DNA of 64,000 bases from the NCBI GenBank assembly GCA_965198495.1, contig CBDAPL010000001.1:1984001-2048000 (forward strand). Reading direction: 5' to 3'. This document shows, piece by piece, positions 16,809 to 25,083 of this stretch. Below the pieces are notes generated by a model. That model saw only the letters and a list, made by a program, of their open reading frames with translations, was not told where the DNA came from and searched no databases. A program made the translations under genes and the position numbers. The stretch is from RH-AL1 sp965198495. Its GTDB lineage: Bacteria; Pseudomonadota; Alphaproteobacteria; Rhizobiales; Beijerinckiaceae. Positions within the stretch are counted from its first letter, which is position 1. Every line of letters begins with the position of its first letter.

Positions 16809-18500
16809 TCAATGAGCCAAAGCGCCGAGGGCGCCTATGCCGGTCTCGGAGCGCACGTACTGGGCGTCGAACAGGGCGCGCTCGCGGCTGGCACGCTGGC
16901 TCTTGTCCACCAACGAAAACACGATGATTCCGATGAAGGCGATCGGCATCGAGAAGATCGCCGGATTAGAATAGGGAAAGATCGCGGCCGTATGGCCAAG
17001 CGATACGACCCAGAACGCCTTGCTGAGCACGACCATGACGATCGAGCTGACGAGGCCCAGCGAACCACCGAGTACCGCCCCCAATGTCGTCGTGCCTCGC
17101 CACAGGATCGACATGACGAGAACGGGGAAGTTGCAGCTCGCCGCCACGGAGAACGCGAGGCCGACCATGAAGGCGACATTCTGTTTCTCGAAGACATAGC
17201 CTAGCCCGATGGCGATGATGCCAATGGCGACCGCGGCGCCTTTCGAGATGTTGACTTCGCTCTTCTCAGTCGTGCGCCCGCGGGCGAAAACGTTGGCGTA
17301 GAGGTCGTGGCTTACCGCGGAGGCGGCCGCCAACGTCAGGCCGGCCACGACGGCCAGGATTGTCGCGAAAGCGACTGCGGCAATGAAGCCGAAGAGGACG
17401 TCCCCGCCGATCGCCTTCGAGAGATCGACCGCGGCCATGTTGGACGACCCGATCAGCCCCTTGATCTTATCCGCGCCGGCGGCGCCGGCCTTGAAGAAGA
17501 TCGGATCGTTCATGACGAACACGATCGCGCCGAAGCCGATGATGAAAGTCAGAATATAGAAATAGCCGATAAAGCCGGTCGCGAAGAGGACCGACTTGCG
17601 GGCGGCCTTGGCGTCTCTGACCGTAAAGAAGCGCATCAGGATATGCGGAAGACCGGCGGTGCCGAACATGAGCGCCATGCCGAGCGAGATACCGGACACC
17701 CAGTCGGGAACGAAGCCGCCCGGAGCCATGATCGCTCTGCCTTTTGGCTGGATCTTGGTCGCGGCGGCAAAAAGTTCGTCTGGATTGAAGTGAAACTTTG
17801 CGAGCACGAGAATGGCCATGATGGTTGCGCCGCTCAGCAGCAGCCCCGCCTTGATGATCTGCACCCACGTCGTGGCTTTCATGCCGCCAAAGGCGACGTA
17901 GACGATCATCAAAACGCCGACGATGACCACCGCGTAGCCGTAGGGCAGGCCAAACAAGAGCTGGATCAGTTCGCCTGCCCCGACCATCTGGGCGATTAGG
18001 TAGAGAGCCACGACGACAAGCGTCCCGCAGGCGGAGAGCACGCGTATAGGCGTCTGCGCCAGCCGGAACGAGGCGACGTCGGCGAAGGTGAACTTGCCAA
18101 GATTGCGCAGTCGCTCGGCGATCAGGAACAGCACGATGGGCCAGCCTACAAGGAAGCCGATCGAGTAGATCAATCCATCGAAGCCTGACGAGTAGACCAG
18201 CGCGGAAATGCCCAGGAATGACGCCGCGGACATGTAGTCCCCCGCGATTGCCAGGCCGTTCTGCAGACCGGTGATGCCGCCGCCCGCCGCATAGAAGTCG
18301 GACGCGGTCTTCGTGCCCATCGCGGCGCGATAGGTTATGTAGAGAGTGAGCGCCACGAAGGCGAAGAACATCGCGATCGCGGTGATATTCAGGGGCGACT
18401 TATCGCCGGACACCTGAATGCCCTCAGCCGCCCAGGCGATACCGCCGGTGGCGGCAAGCGCGGCGAGCGCAAGAGAAAGACGCATGGTCGAGCGGCTCAT
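16809..18500 (-). CDS. actP: acetate/glycolate cation symporter ActP (SSS family)
   Basis: The 563-residue protein begins with a signal-peptide-like segment (to about residue 25, AWAAEG) followed by 13 or so helices. Family signatures include DFYAAGGGITGLQNGLAIAGDYMSAASFLG, FADVASFRL, GAGELIQLLFGLPY and GTAGLPHILMRFFTV. ActP takes up acetate, glycolate or propionate with cations. Its ATG overlaps the stop of the DUF485 (YjcH-like) gene by four bases, the classic yjcH-actP arrangement. No acs gene is adjacent in this window. Confidence 0.93.
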   Translation of the reverse strand: MSRSTMRLSLALAALAATGGIAWAAEGIQVSGDKSPLNITAIAMFFAFVALTLYITYRAAMGTKTASDFYAAGGGITGLQNGLAIAGDYMSAASFLGISALVYSSGFDGLIYSIGFLVGWPIVLFLIAERLRNLGKFTFADVASFRLAQTPIRVLSACGTLVVVALYLIAQMVGAGELIQLLFGLPYGYAVVIVGVLMIVYVAFGGMKATTWVQIIKAGLLLSGATIMAILVLAKFHFNPDELFAAATKIQPKGRAIMAPGGFVPDWVSGISLGMALMFGTAGLPHILMRFFTVRDAKAARKSVLFATGFIGYFYILTFIIGFGAIVFVMNDPIFFKAGAAGADKIKGLIGSSNMAAVDLSKAIGGDVLFGFIAAVAFATILAVVAGLTLAAASAVSHDLYANVFARGRTTEKSEVNISKGAAVAIGIIAIGLGYVFEKQNVAFMVGLAFSVAASCNFPVLVMSILWRGTTTLGAVLGGSLGLVSSIVMVVLSKAFWVVSLGHTAAIFPYSNPAIFSMPIAFIGIIVFSLVDKSQRASRERALFDAQYVRSETGIGALGALAH

Positions 18501-18817
18501 TGTCCGAGTTCCTCGCGCAGAGCGTTGTTCATGCGGTCGAATTTCGTGTTGGCGACCGCGACATAGATCGCGACCAGCACGAACGCGGAGACGAGGACGC
18601 CCAGGCCGATGAAGATGCCCAGCGACGTCACTTCACCGGCGACCTTCTGCGCGAGCAAAGGCTTGTCGAAGGCAACGAGCAGAATGAAGCCGAAATAAAT
18701 GACCAGCATGACTGCCGTCAAAACCCAAGCCAAGGTTGACCTAGCCCTATGCAGCGCCTGAAAACGCGGGTTGGCCATAATGGCCTGCGTCGAGTCTATA
18801 TTTGCCGTTATATTCAT
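18497..18817 (-). CDS. DUF485 membrane protein, YjcH-like
   Basis: The 106-residue product has two membrane helices (about residues 30-52 and 68-90) with the DUF485 pattern (NPRFQALHRARSTLAW... FILLVAFDKPLLA) and a basic C-terminal end. It is the usual companion of actP and is translationally coupled to it. Its exact function is unknown; it may help assembly or regulation of the permease. Confidence 0.9.
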   Translation of the reverse strand: MNITANIDSTQAIMANPRFQALHRARSTLAWVLTAVMLVIYFGFILLVAFDKPLLAQKVAGEVTSLGIFIGLGVLVSAFVLVAIYVAVANTKFDRMNNALREELGQ

Positions 18818-19173
18818 CGATTCCCCCTTACCCCTCGCTTTTACGATGGGACCTTCGCCTTGCGCACCTTTGGCGATGCGCGCAAAGCCGCCAATCGACG
18901 ATTATCGTTGTGCGCGACACTAGAAGACAGCCGCCGCCGCGTCGATGGAGATTTCATGTGCCGTTCGTCTAGAATCCCGTGGTTCTAGATGGTGTTGGCC
19001 AGTGGGCCGCCTTCGGCGAGACAAGGATGGTCAGCGGTCCAGGTGGTCGGCGCCCTTACATCCCTCGGTTTAGCGCGGGTCTGTCATTCGTGATCCTTCA
19101 CCGCGCGCGCCATGCGCAGAACCGGATCCGAATAAAAGCTTCGGGCGCGGCGTAGCGCGTTAATCCGGGTGTC
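18818..19173. other. intergenic stretch with one short palindrome
   Basis: Upstream of the DUF485 gene and downstream of rlmB. TCTAGAA and TTCTAGA (18968-18974 and 18983-18989) form a perfect 7-base inverted repeat with 8 bases between. I see no supported gene; the DUF485-actP promoter should lie here. Confidence 0.5.
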
Positions 19174-20019
19174 CTACCGTGGGCCACCTTGCGGCTTGTG
19201 CGCTACCAATCGCTGGCTGACGAGTGTTAGTGCCACCGCGCAGGCGTTCGAGACATTGAGGCTCTTGATCGCGCCGGGCATGTCGAGACGCGCCAGTACA
19301 TCGCAATGTTCGCGCGTCAAACGGCGCAGGCCCTTGTCTTCGGCGCCGAGCACCAACACTACTTGACCTGAGACCGGCGCGGCGTCGAAATTGATTGAGC
19401 CCTGCGAGTCGAGCCCAATGCGCAGATAGCCCATTTCGCTCAACTCCTGGAGCGCGCGGGCGAGGTTGACCACCTCCACAACCGGCACGTGGTCGAGGCC
19501 GCCCGAAGCCGCTTTGGCGACGACGGCCGAGAAACCCGGCGTGTGGCGTGTCGTCGTTACAAGGGCGTCGACGGCAAAGGCGGCGGCTGTGCGCAGGATC
19601 GCGCCAAAATTGTGGGGGTCGGTAATCTGATCCAAGACCAGAACGATACCGCTGACGTTCGTGATCTCCGATAGGTCGATTGGCTCGATAGGTCCCGCCT
19701 CGAGTAAGACGCCTTGGTGGACGGCCTGCGCGCCGAGCCGTTTTGTTAGATCATCCGCGCTGACGATCCGCGCCATAAGTCCGGCCGCTGTTATCTCGCC
19801 CTGAAGGCGTGTCGCCGCCGCCTCCGTGGCTTGGATCGCGACCAGCTTGCGTCGCCTGGCATTGAGAGCGGCCCGCACGGCGTGGAAGCCGTAGACCAGC
19901 GTCGCGCCGCTATCTGGCGCTCCACCAGAACGCTGACGTCGAGTACCGTTTCGACGGGGTTCGGCGTGCCCTCCGTCTTCTTCATGCGGCGGCCGGCTAA
20001 AGGATCGATGTCGAGCCAA
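19174..20019 (-). CDS. rlmB: 23S rRNA 2'-O-ribose methyltransferase RlmB-like (TrmH/SpoU family)
   Basis: The 281-residue protein has an N-terminal L30e-like substrate-binding domain (from GATLVYGFHAVRAAL) and a SPOUT methyltransferase domain with the three motifs LDQITDPHNFGAILRTAAAF, LGAEDKGLRRL and LNVSNACAVAL. RlmB methylates G2251 of 23S rRNA. The first 35 residues are basic and poorly conserved. The start is uncertain: TTG 20019 is the best in-frame candidate and no in-frame ATG precedes the conserved domain. A short terminal stretch in another frame (MKKTEGTPNP...) overlaps the N-terminus but lacks homology I recognise. Confidence 0.87.
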   Translation of the reverse strand: MARHRSFSRPPHEEDGGHAEPRRNGTRRQRSGGAPDSGATLVYGFHAVRAALNARRRKLVAIQATEAAATRLQGEITAAGLMARIVSADDLTKRLGAQAVHQGVLLEAGPIEPIDLSEITNVSGIVLVLDQITDPHNFGAILRTAAAFAVDALVTTTRHTPGFSAVVAKAASGGLDHVPVVEVVNLARALQELSEMGYLRIGLDSQGSINFDAAPVSGQVVLVLGAEDKGLRRLTREHCDVLARLDMPGAIKSLNVSNACAVALTLVSQRLVAHKPQGGPR

Positions 20020-20193
20020 GGATGCTCCACTCCTCTGGACATCGTTTCATGTCGATGGCGCTCAGGCAATTCGCTCGCCTGAACCGCCTGCGGGTTGACA
20101 GCGCGTGCGCGGCTTCCGATAAGCCGTCACTTCGCGGCCAAGATGCTGCAGGCGCCGAGCTATCGGACCGAGCTTCGGGACGGGGCGCGACGT

Positions 20194-20278
20194 GGGAGAG
20201 TGTCCCGAGCGGCAAAGGGGGCGGACTGTAAATCCGCTGGCTAAGCCTTCGAAGGTTCGAGTCCTTCCTCTCCCACCA
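20194..20278 (+). tRNA. tRNA-Tyr (anticodon GUA)
   Basis: Acceptor GGGAGAG pairs with CTCTCCC, the anticodon stem GCGGA/TCCGC carries loop CTGTAAA (anticodon GTA), a long class II variable arm follows (TGGCTAAGCCTTCG), and the T arm is GAAGG-TTCGAGT-CCTTC. The 3' CCA is encoded. Confidence 0.95.
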
Positions 20279-20315
20279 TAGCGTTCGGTTGGCCATGACG
20301 CGTCTGCGTCGCGTG

Positions 20316-20729
20316 CTATTTTACACAAAGAAGGCTGGTGGTTGCCTTTGGGGCCTTGTCGGCTGGAAGCTTGATGAAGGCCCAGACGCAAGAGCCGGTG
20401 ACCTGCTTCACATCGGTGGCGTTTTCCACGATATGCGCGCCGTAATCGAAGTCGCTCAAGGCGCAGGAGACAGACGCCACCTTGTATGGCGCGGCGCATT
20501 CGTCTTTCGCTTCCCAGAAGTCGCCGATCGCGCAGGCCGGTGCGCCTAGATTTTCCGTCGCGCAATATTCCGTCGTCTGCGCGTTCTTCACCTTGATGTA
20601 GAAGGCCGCGTTAAGATCGGGAGCGGCGGGCTTCAGCGTGGCGTCTTTCGGATCTTCGGCATGGGCCATACTGCAGACGAGCAGCATAGCCGCGCCAATA
20701 ATTCTGGAAAAAACGTCTGAAGCGCGCAT
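20316..20729 (-). CDS. small secreted hypothetical protein with conserved cysteines
   Basis: The 137-residue protein has a signal peptide (IIGAAMLLVCSMAHA) and a mature part of about 110 residues with six cysteines (YCATEN, PACAIG, DECAAP, VSCALS, GSCVWA, LLCVK) that could form disulfides in the periplasm. Ribosome site GGAG sits closest to correct spacing for ATG 20729; ATG 20735 is the alternative. I do not recognise a family. Confidence 0.7.
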   Translation of the reverse strand: MRASDVFSRIIGAAMLLVCSMAHAEDPKDATLKPAAPDLNAAFYIKVKNAQTTEYCATENLGAPACAIGDFWEAKDECAAPYKVASVSCALSDFDYGAHIVENATDVKQVTGSCVWAFIKLPADKAPKATTSLLCVK

Positions 20730-21025
20730 GCCCATCTCCGGACCTCGTCGCGACGAAGTATGGCGATCGAGGCTCGACACGGTCAAGCAAACAGAGCGGG
20801 CACCATGTGAGAGATCGCTCAGGTGTGACATAGGCGTTTGCCTATCCGCCTGAAGGGGCGGTCCGTGACGACGAAGGGTACCTGCAAAGCCAATGGAATA
20901 TACATTCTCGCGAGAGGCCGAAGACGCTGCACTCTTGCGGGCGTAGGAGTCTGCGACCAAGCTATCATACGTCGCCCGAGCGCCGCCGTGTTACAGGCCT
21001 TCTCAGCGCGATACTGGAGACCTTT
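20730..21025. other. intergenic stretch with small hairpin
   Basis: Divergent control region between two secreted-protein genes. ATAGGC-GTTT-GCCTAT at 20830-20845 is a small perfect hairpin. No gene seen. Confidence 0.4.
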
Positions 21026-21280
21026 ATGAAGATGCTCTCGTTTTCTGCTCTTTTGGTAGCGGGCTCACTGGCCTTCGTAGCCACTGCTTCGGCTCAGGCG
21101 CCGTCTTCGCCAGCTCAGACGCCAGCGCCGGCTGCGGACGTTCCTCATCAAGCCCCGGCTCAGGGCGAGGGAACGAACGCCGGCAATCCGGGATACCCGA
21201 TTCAAGGCGGTGGTACTTATCAGGGACCGCCGGGCAAAGGGTCTGTCGTCGACGATGATCATCGCTACAACCGGACATGA
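21026..21280 (+). CDS. small secreted Pro/Gly-rich hypothetical protein
   Basis: The 84-residue product has a clear signal peptide (MKMLSFSALLVAGSLAFVATASAQA) and a short low-complexity mature part rich in Ala, Pro, Gln and Gly (PAQTPAPAADVPHQ, GNPGYPIQGGGTYQGPPGKG). It is predicted intrinsically disordered and periplasmic. It is followed 24 bases later by a gene of the same length and type. No family recognised. Confidence 0.65.
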   Translation: MKMLSFSALLVAGSLAFVATASAQAPSSPAQTPAPAADVPHQAPAQGEGTNAGNPGYPIQGGGTYQGPPGKGSVVDDDHRYNRT

Positions 21281-21304
21281 TCCGATGTCGTACAAGGACA
21301 AACA

Positions 21305-21559
21305 ATGCGCTTGAAGACAATAAGCTTGACTTTGGTTCTCACCGCCTTGCCGGTGGCCGCGATGGCGCAGGGTTCCCTTCCCGCGGCACGGACGAACCCG
21401 TCGCCCAACGATCCGACGATCGGCGCGCCGGCCGCGCCAGCAAGCATGGGTAATCCGGCCGCGCGCGAGACGAGTACGATGCCGGTCGAGACAGGGAACG
21501 GAACTGTCCCCGGTAGCGGGGCGGACGCTTCAAACGGCGGCAAGCCCGACAAGAAATGA
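21305..21559 (+). CDS. small secreted disordered hypothetical protein
   Basis: The 84-residue product has a signal peptide (MRLKTISLTLVLTALPVAAMAQ) and a mature part rich in Pro, Ala, Asn and Gly (RTNPSPNDPTIGAPAAPASMGNPAA) ending GGKPDKK. Size, signal and composition mirror the preceding gene, although residue identity is low, so the two probably form one operon. Function unknown. Confidence 0.65.
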   Translation: MRLKTISLTLVLTALPVAAMAQGSLPAARTNPSPNDPTIGAPAAPASMGNPAARETSTMPVETGNGTVPGSGADASNGGKPDKK

Positions 21560-21631
21560 GGTAACCGGCTATGTGTAGCCGAAGAAGGCCGCAGGGTAAG
21601 CGCGACGGCTTCTCTGCGGTCGAGGCGATGA

Positions 21632-23035
21632 CTAGTCGAGATTTTTCAAGATACTCTCAACCATCTTCTTTGCGTCACCAAAAAGCATCATCGTGTTGTC
21701 GCGAAAGAACAATTCGTTCTCGACGCCCGCATAGCCCGAACTCATGCCGCGCTTGATGAATAGAACGGTCTTTGCCTTCTCGACGTCGAGGATTGGCATG
21801 CCGTAAATCGCCGACGACTTGTCTGTCTTCGCGGCGGGATTGGTGACATCGTTGGCGCCGATCACGAAAGCGACGTCTGCCTGGCCGAAGGCCGAGTTGA
21901 TATCCTCGAGCTCGAACACCTCGTCGTAGGGCACGTTAGCCTCCGCGAGTAGCACGTTCATGTGGCCGGGCATCCTGCCGGCAACCGGATGAATAGCGTA
22001 TCTGACGTCGACGCCTTCCTTTTTCAGCACATCGCCCATCTCGCGGAGCGCGTGCTGCGCCTGCGCGACCGCCATGCCGTAACCTGGCACGATGATGACC
22101 GAAGCCGCGTTCTGCATGATGTAGGCGGCATCTTCCGCCGATCCTTGCTTGACCGGCCGGGTCTCCTTGGCACCATCGCCGCCGGCCGCGGCGATCTCGC
22201 CGCCGAAGCCGCCAAGGATGACGGAGATGAAGGAGCGGTTCATGCCCTTACACATGATGTAGGACAAGATCGCGCCCGACGAGCCGACGAGTGCGCCGGT
22301 GATGATGAGCGCGAGATTGCCGAGCGTGAAGCCGATGCCTGCCGCAGCCCAGCCCGAGTACGAATTGAGCATCGATACGACGACCGGCATGTCGGCGCCC
22401 CCGATCGGTACAATGATCAGGAAGCCAAGTCCGAAGGAGGCGAGGGCGATGAGCCAGAAAACGATGAGGCTTTGCGTGAAGATGAACACTGCCACCATGG
22501 TGACGATGGAGAGGGCGAGCGTGATGTTGATGAAGTGGCGCTGCGGCAGGATGATCGGCTTGCCGGACATCTTGCCGTCGAGCTTGGCGTAGGCGATGCA
22601 CGAGCCGGAGAAGGTGATGGCGCCGATGGCAAGACCGATCGACATCTCGATCAGGCTAGCCCCGTGGATATTCCCCGGTTCACCGATGCCGAACGCCTGC
22701 GGCGCGTAGGCCGCGCCGGCCGCGACGAACACGGCTGACATGCCGACCAGGGCGTGAAACAGCGCCACAAGTTGCGGCATGTCCGTCATCTTGACGGTGC
22801 GGGCGCGCCAGGCGCCGATCCCACCGCCGATGCCGATGCCGATAATCACCAAAATCCACGAGCCCAGACCTGATGGTGGCCGCAACGCTAGCGTCGTCAG
22901 GACCGCGAGGCCCATGCCGAACATGCCGAAACGATTGCCTTGTCGCGACGTCGCAGGCGATGACAGGCCACGCAACGCCAGAATGAATAGGATGCCTGCA
23001 ATCAGATAGAAGAAGGCCGCAAGACTGACGTTCAT
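21632..23035 (-). CDS. pntB: NAD(P) transhydrogenase subunit beta
   Basis: The 467-residue membrane protein couples hydride transfer between NADH and NADP+ to proton entry, supplying NADPH. Helices fill residues 1-270 and the C-terminal NADP-binding domain III follows, with GYGMAVAQAQHALREM, HPVAGRMPGHMNVLLAEANVPYDEV and GANDVTNPAA signatures. Start ATG 23035 overlaps the stop of pntAB by 4 bases. It is the last gene of a three-gene operon. Confidence 0.95.
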   Translation of the reverse strand: MNVSLAAFFYLIAGILFILALRGLSSPATSRQGNRFGMFGMGLAVLTTLALRPPSGLGSWILVIIGIGIGGGIGAWRARTVKMTDMPQLVALFHALVGMSAVFVAAGAAYAPQAFGIGEPGNIHGASLIEMSIGLAIGAITFSGSCIAYAKLDGKMSGKPIILPQRHFINITLALSIVTMVAVFIFTQSLIVFWLIALASFGLGFLIIVPIGGADMPVVVSMLNSYSGWAAAGIGFTLGNLALIITGALVGSSGAILSYIMCKGMNRSFISVILGGFGGEIAAAGGDGAKETRPVKQGSAEDAAYIMQNAASVIIVPGYGMAVAQAQHALREMGDVLKKEGVDVRYAIHPVAGRMPGHMNVLLAEANVPYDEVFELEDINSAFGQADVAFVIGANDVTNPAAKTDKSSAIYGMPILDVEKAKTVLFIKRGMSSGYAGVENELFFRDNTMMLFGDAKKMVESILKNLD

Positions 23036-23502
23036 CGGACGACGTCCTTCTTCTTGTACATGCCGAGCATGCGCTCGGTGACGAGGAAGCCGCCGAAGAT
23101 GTTCACCGAGGCGAGAACCAGCGCGATGAAGCCAAAGATCTTCGCCCAGATCGGGCCGTCGTTGGCGAAGGCCGAAGCGTCGACGCCGACTGACAGAAGC
23201 GCGCCAACCACGATGACCGAAGAAATCGCGTTCGTCACCGACATGAGCGGTGTGTGCAGCGCCGGGGTCACAGACCAGACGACGTAATAGCCAACGAAGC
23301 ATCCGAGGGCGAGGATCGCGATGCGAAACACGAACGGGTCGATCGCGCCAGCCGTCGCGGCGTGGATCGCGGCGCCTCCGGCGTGAGCAATTTGATCGGC
23401 ATAGACCTGTGCCGCATCTGCCGAATGGCGCGCGGCATCGGCGGCCGCCTGAGCGCGCTCGAGCAATTGCTGATTCGTCGTGGTCGCTATGTCTTGCGCC
23501 AT
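23032..23502 (-). CDS. pntAB: NAD(P) transhydrogenase subunit alpha part 2 (membrane domain)
   Basis: The 156-residue protein carries an Ala-rich N-terminal extension (about 55 residues) followed by the helices of domain II (FRIAILALGCFVGYYVVWSVTPALHTPLMSVTNAISS). This is the separate membrane half of the alpha subunit found in many alphaproteobacteria, as opposed to the fused PntA of E. coli. It lies 44 bases after pntAA and overlaps pntB. Confidence 0.94.
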   Translation of the reverse strand: MAQDIATTTNQQLLERAQAAADAARHSADAAQVYADQIAHAGGAAIHAATAGAIDPFVFRIAILALGCFVGYYVVWSVTPALHTPLMSVTNAISSVIVVGALLSVGVDASAFANDGPIWAKIFGFIALVLASVNIFGGFLVTERMLGMYKKKDVVR

Positions 23503-23546
23503 GTGTTCACTTTCTTATTGGGCTGGAGAGCGCGCCGGCAATGCCG

Positions 23547-24686
23547 TCAGGCGGCTTCCGAAAAGCGAGGATGGACGAGCGTGCCGTCCTTGGTCAGCAG
23601 GGTCGCCTTGACGAGATCGTCGTCCCAGGGGATCGCGAAAGCCTTGCTTTCTTTGTCGAAGAAGGTCTCGACGAAGGAGAACAGGTTCTTCGCGTAGAGC
23701 GCCGAGGCGGTCGCCGGCACCTTGCCGGCCAGGTTCATCGTGCCGACGATCTTGACGCCGTTCTCAGTGATGTAGATCTCCCCGGGCTTCGTCATCTCGC
23801 AATTGCCGCCCCGCTCCGAGGCGAGGTCCACGATCACCGAGCCGGGCTTCATAGACTCGACCATTTTCGTGCTGACGAGCTTGGGCGCCGGACGCCCTGG
23901 GATAAGGGCCGTCGTGATCACGATGTCCTGCTTGGAAATGTGTTCGGCCGTAAGCTCATTCTGCTGGCGCTTGTAATCGTCAGACATTTCCTTGGCATAC
24001 CCCGCCGCCGTCTCGGCTTGCTTGAACTCCTCGTTTTGCACGGCAACGAATTTCGCGCCGAGCGACTCGACTTGTTCTTTGGTGGCCGGCCGCACATCGG
24101 TCGCCGTGACCACACCGCCGAGACGACGCGCCATCGCGATCGCCTGCAGGCCGGCGACGCCCACGCCCATGATGAAGATTCTGGCGGCGGGCACCGTGCC
24201 GGCGGCCGTCATCATCATCGGCATGGCGCGGCCATATTCGGAAGCGGCTTCAATCATCGATCGATAGCCAGCGATGTTCGCTTGCGAGGAGAGCACGTCC
24301 ATGACCTGCGCGCGCGTGATACGCGGCATGAATTCCATCGCGAAAGCACAGGCACCCTTGTTGGCAAGTGATCTTAGCGCTTCCTCGTTGCCGTAGGGGT
24401 CCATGATTGCGACGACAGCCGCGCCGTGCTTCAGCCCATTGAGGTCCTCGGCACTTGGGCGCCGCACCCGCAAGATCACATCGGCATCACGAATCGTGTC
24501 TTCGGCGCCATGCGCGATCCGCGCGCCAGCCGCCTCGTAGGCCGCATCGACAAACCCTGCGGAGCCACCGGCGCCGGATTGAACCACCACATCGGCGTTA
24601 AGCGCCTTGAACCGCTTTACAGTTTCAGGCGTGGCCGCGACACGGTGCTCGGACGGATCATTTTCCGCGGGGACGGCGATGCGCAT
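23547..24686 (-). CDS. pntAA: NAD(P) transhydrogenase subunit alpha part 1 (NAD-binding)
   Basis: The 379-residue soluble subunit binds NAD(H). It begins MRIAVPAENDPSEHRVAATPETVKRF, as alanine dehydrogenase/PNT domains do, and has the Rossmann motif GVGVAGLQAIAMARRLGGVV near residue 170 and the RPAPKLVSTKMVESMKPGSVIVDLA block. ATG 24686 is preceded by GGAG at proper distance; the longer frame from 24704 is less likely. First gene of pntAA-pntAB-pntB. Confidence 0.94.
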   Translation of the reverse strand: MRIAVPAENDPSEHRVAATPETVKRFKALNADVVVQSGAGGSAGFVDAAYEAAGARIAHGAEDTIRDADVILRVRRPSAEDLNGLKHGAAVVAIMDPYGNEEALRSLANKGACAFAMEFMPRITRAQVMDVLSSQANIAGYRSMIEAASEYGRAMPMMMTAAGTVPAARIFIMGVGVAGLQAIAMARRLGGVVTATDVRPATKEQVESLGAKFVAVQNEEFKQAETAAGYAKEMSDDYKRQQNELTAEHISKQDIVITTALIPGRPAPKLVSTKMVESMKPGSVIVDLASERGGNCEMTKPGEIYITENGVKIVGTMNLAGKVPATASALYAKNLFSFVETFFDKESKAFAIPWDDDLVKATLLTKDGTLVHPRFSEAA

Positions 24687-24762
24687 GAATGTCTCCGAGA
24701 GCACGGGCCAATATCGCCCGCGTCACCATGGTTGAGCGAAAAAGGGGCGGTCAGGCGACCGG

Positions 24763-24912
24763 TCAGCCCCACATGAAGGCGAGGAATAGCAGGACGCAGA
24801 TGACCGCTATGGCGACGACCTTGAGAAGCTTCAGAAAAAGCGTGTACGTCGCCTCATGCTCGGCATAATCCATGTCCGTATGCCCAGCGGAGACGGGTAT
24901 GTTGTCGGCCAT
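24763..24912 (-). CDS. aa3-type cytochrome c oxidase subunit IV (alphaproteobacterial)
   Basis: This 49-residue protein ends in one membrane helix (LLKVVAIAVICVLLFLAFMWG) after a soluble start containing MDYAEHEATYTLFLK, the signature of the short bacterial COX subunit IV (COX4_pro_2). The upstream frame to 25050 is rejected in favour of ATG 24912. Such genes often sit apart from the main cox operon, here just upstream of the transhydrogenase operon on the same strand. Confidence 0.85.
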   Translation of the reverse strand: MADNIPVSAGHTDMDYAEHEATYTLFLKLLKVVAIAVICVLLFLAFMWG

Positions 24913-25083
24913 TCTGCCCTCGGTTCCGTCGTTCGGGTCTTGAAGCCCGGTCCGACAATCAAGCTGATCTACCAGGCGAACACCCCTGGCTCTTTCGGAA
25001 TATGGAGCGCACCAATTGCAATGATCGCGTCGCAAGGCAAGTGCTCTCACGCGCGAAAAAGTCTAGATTTTTTTAGCAAAGGA

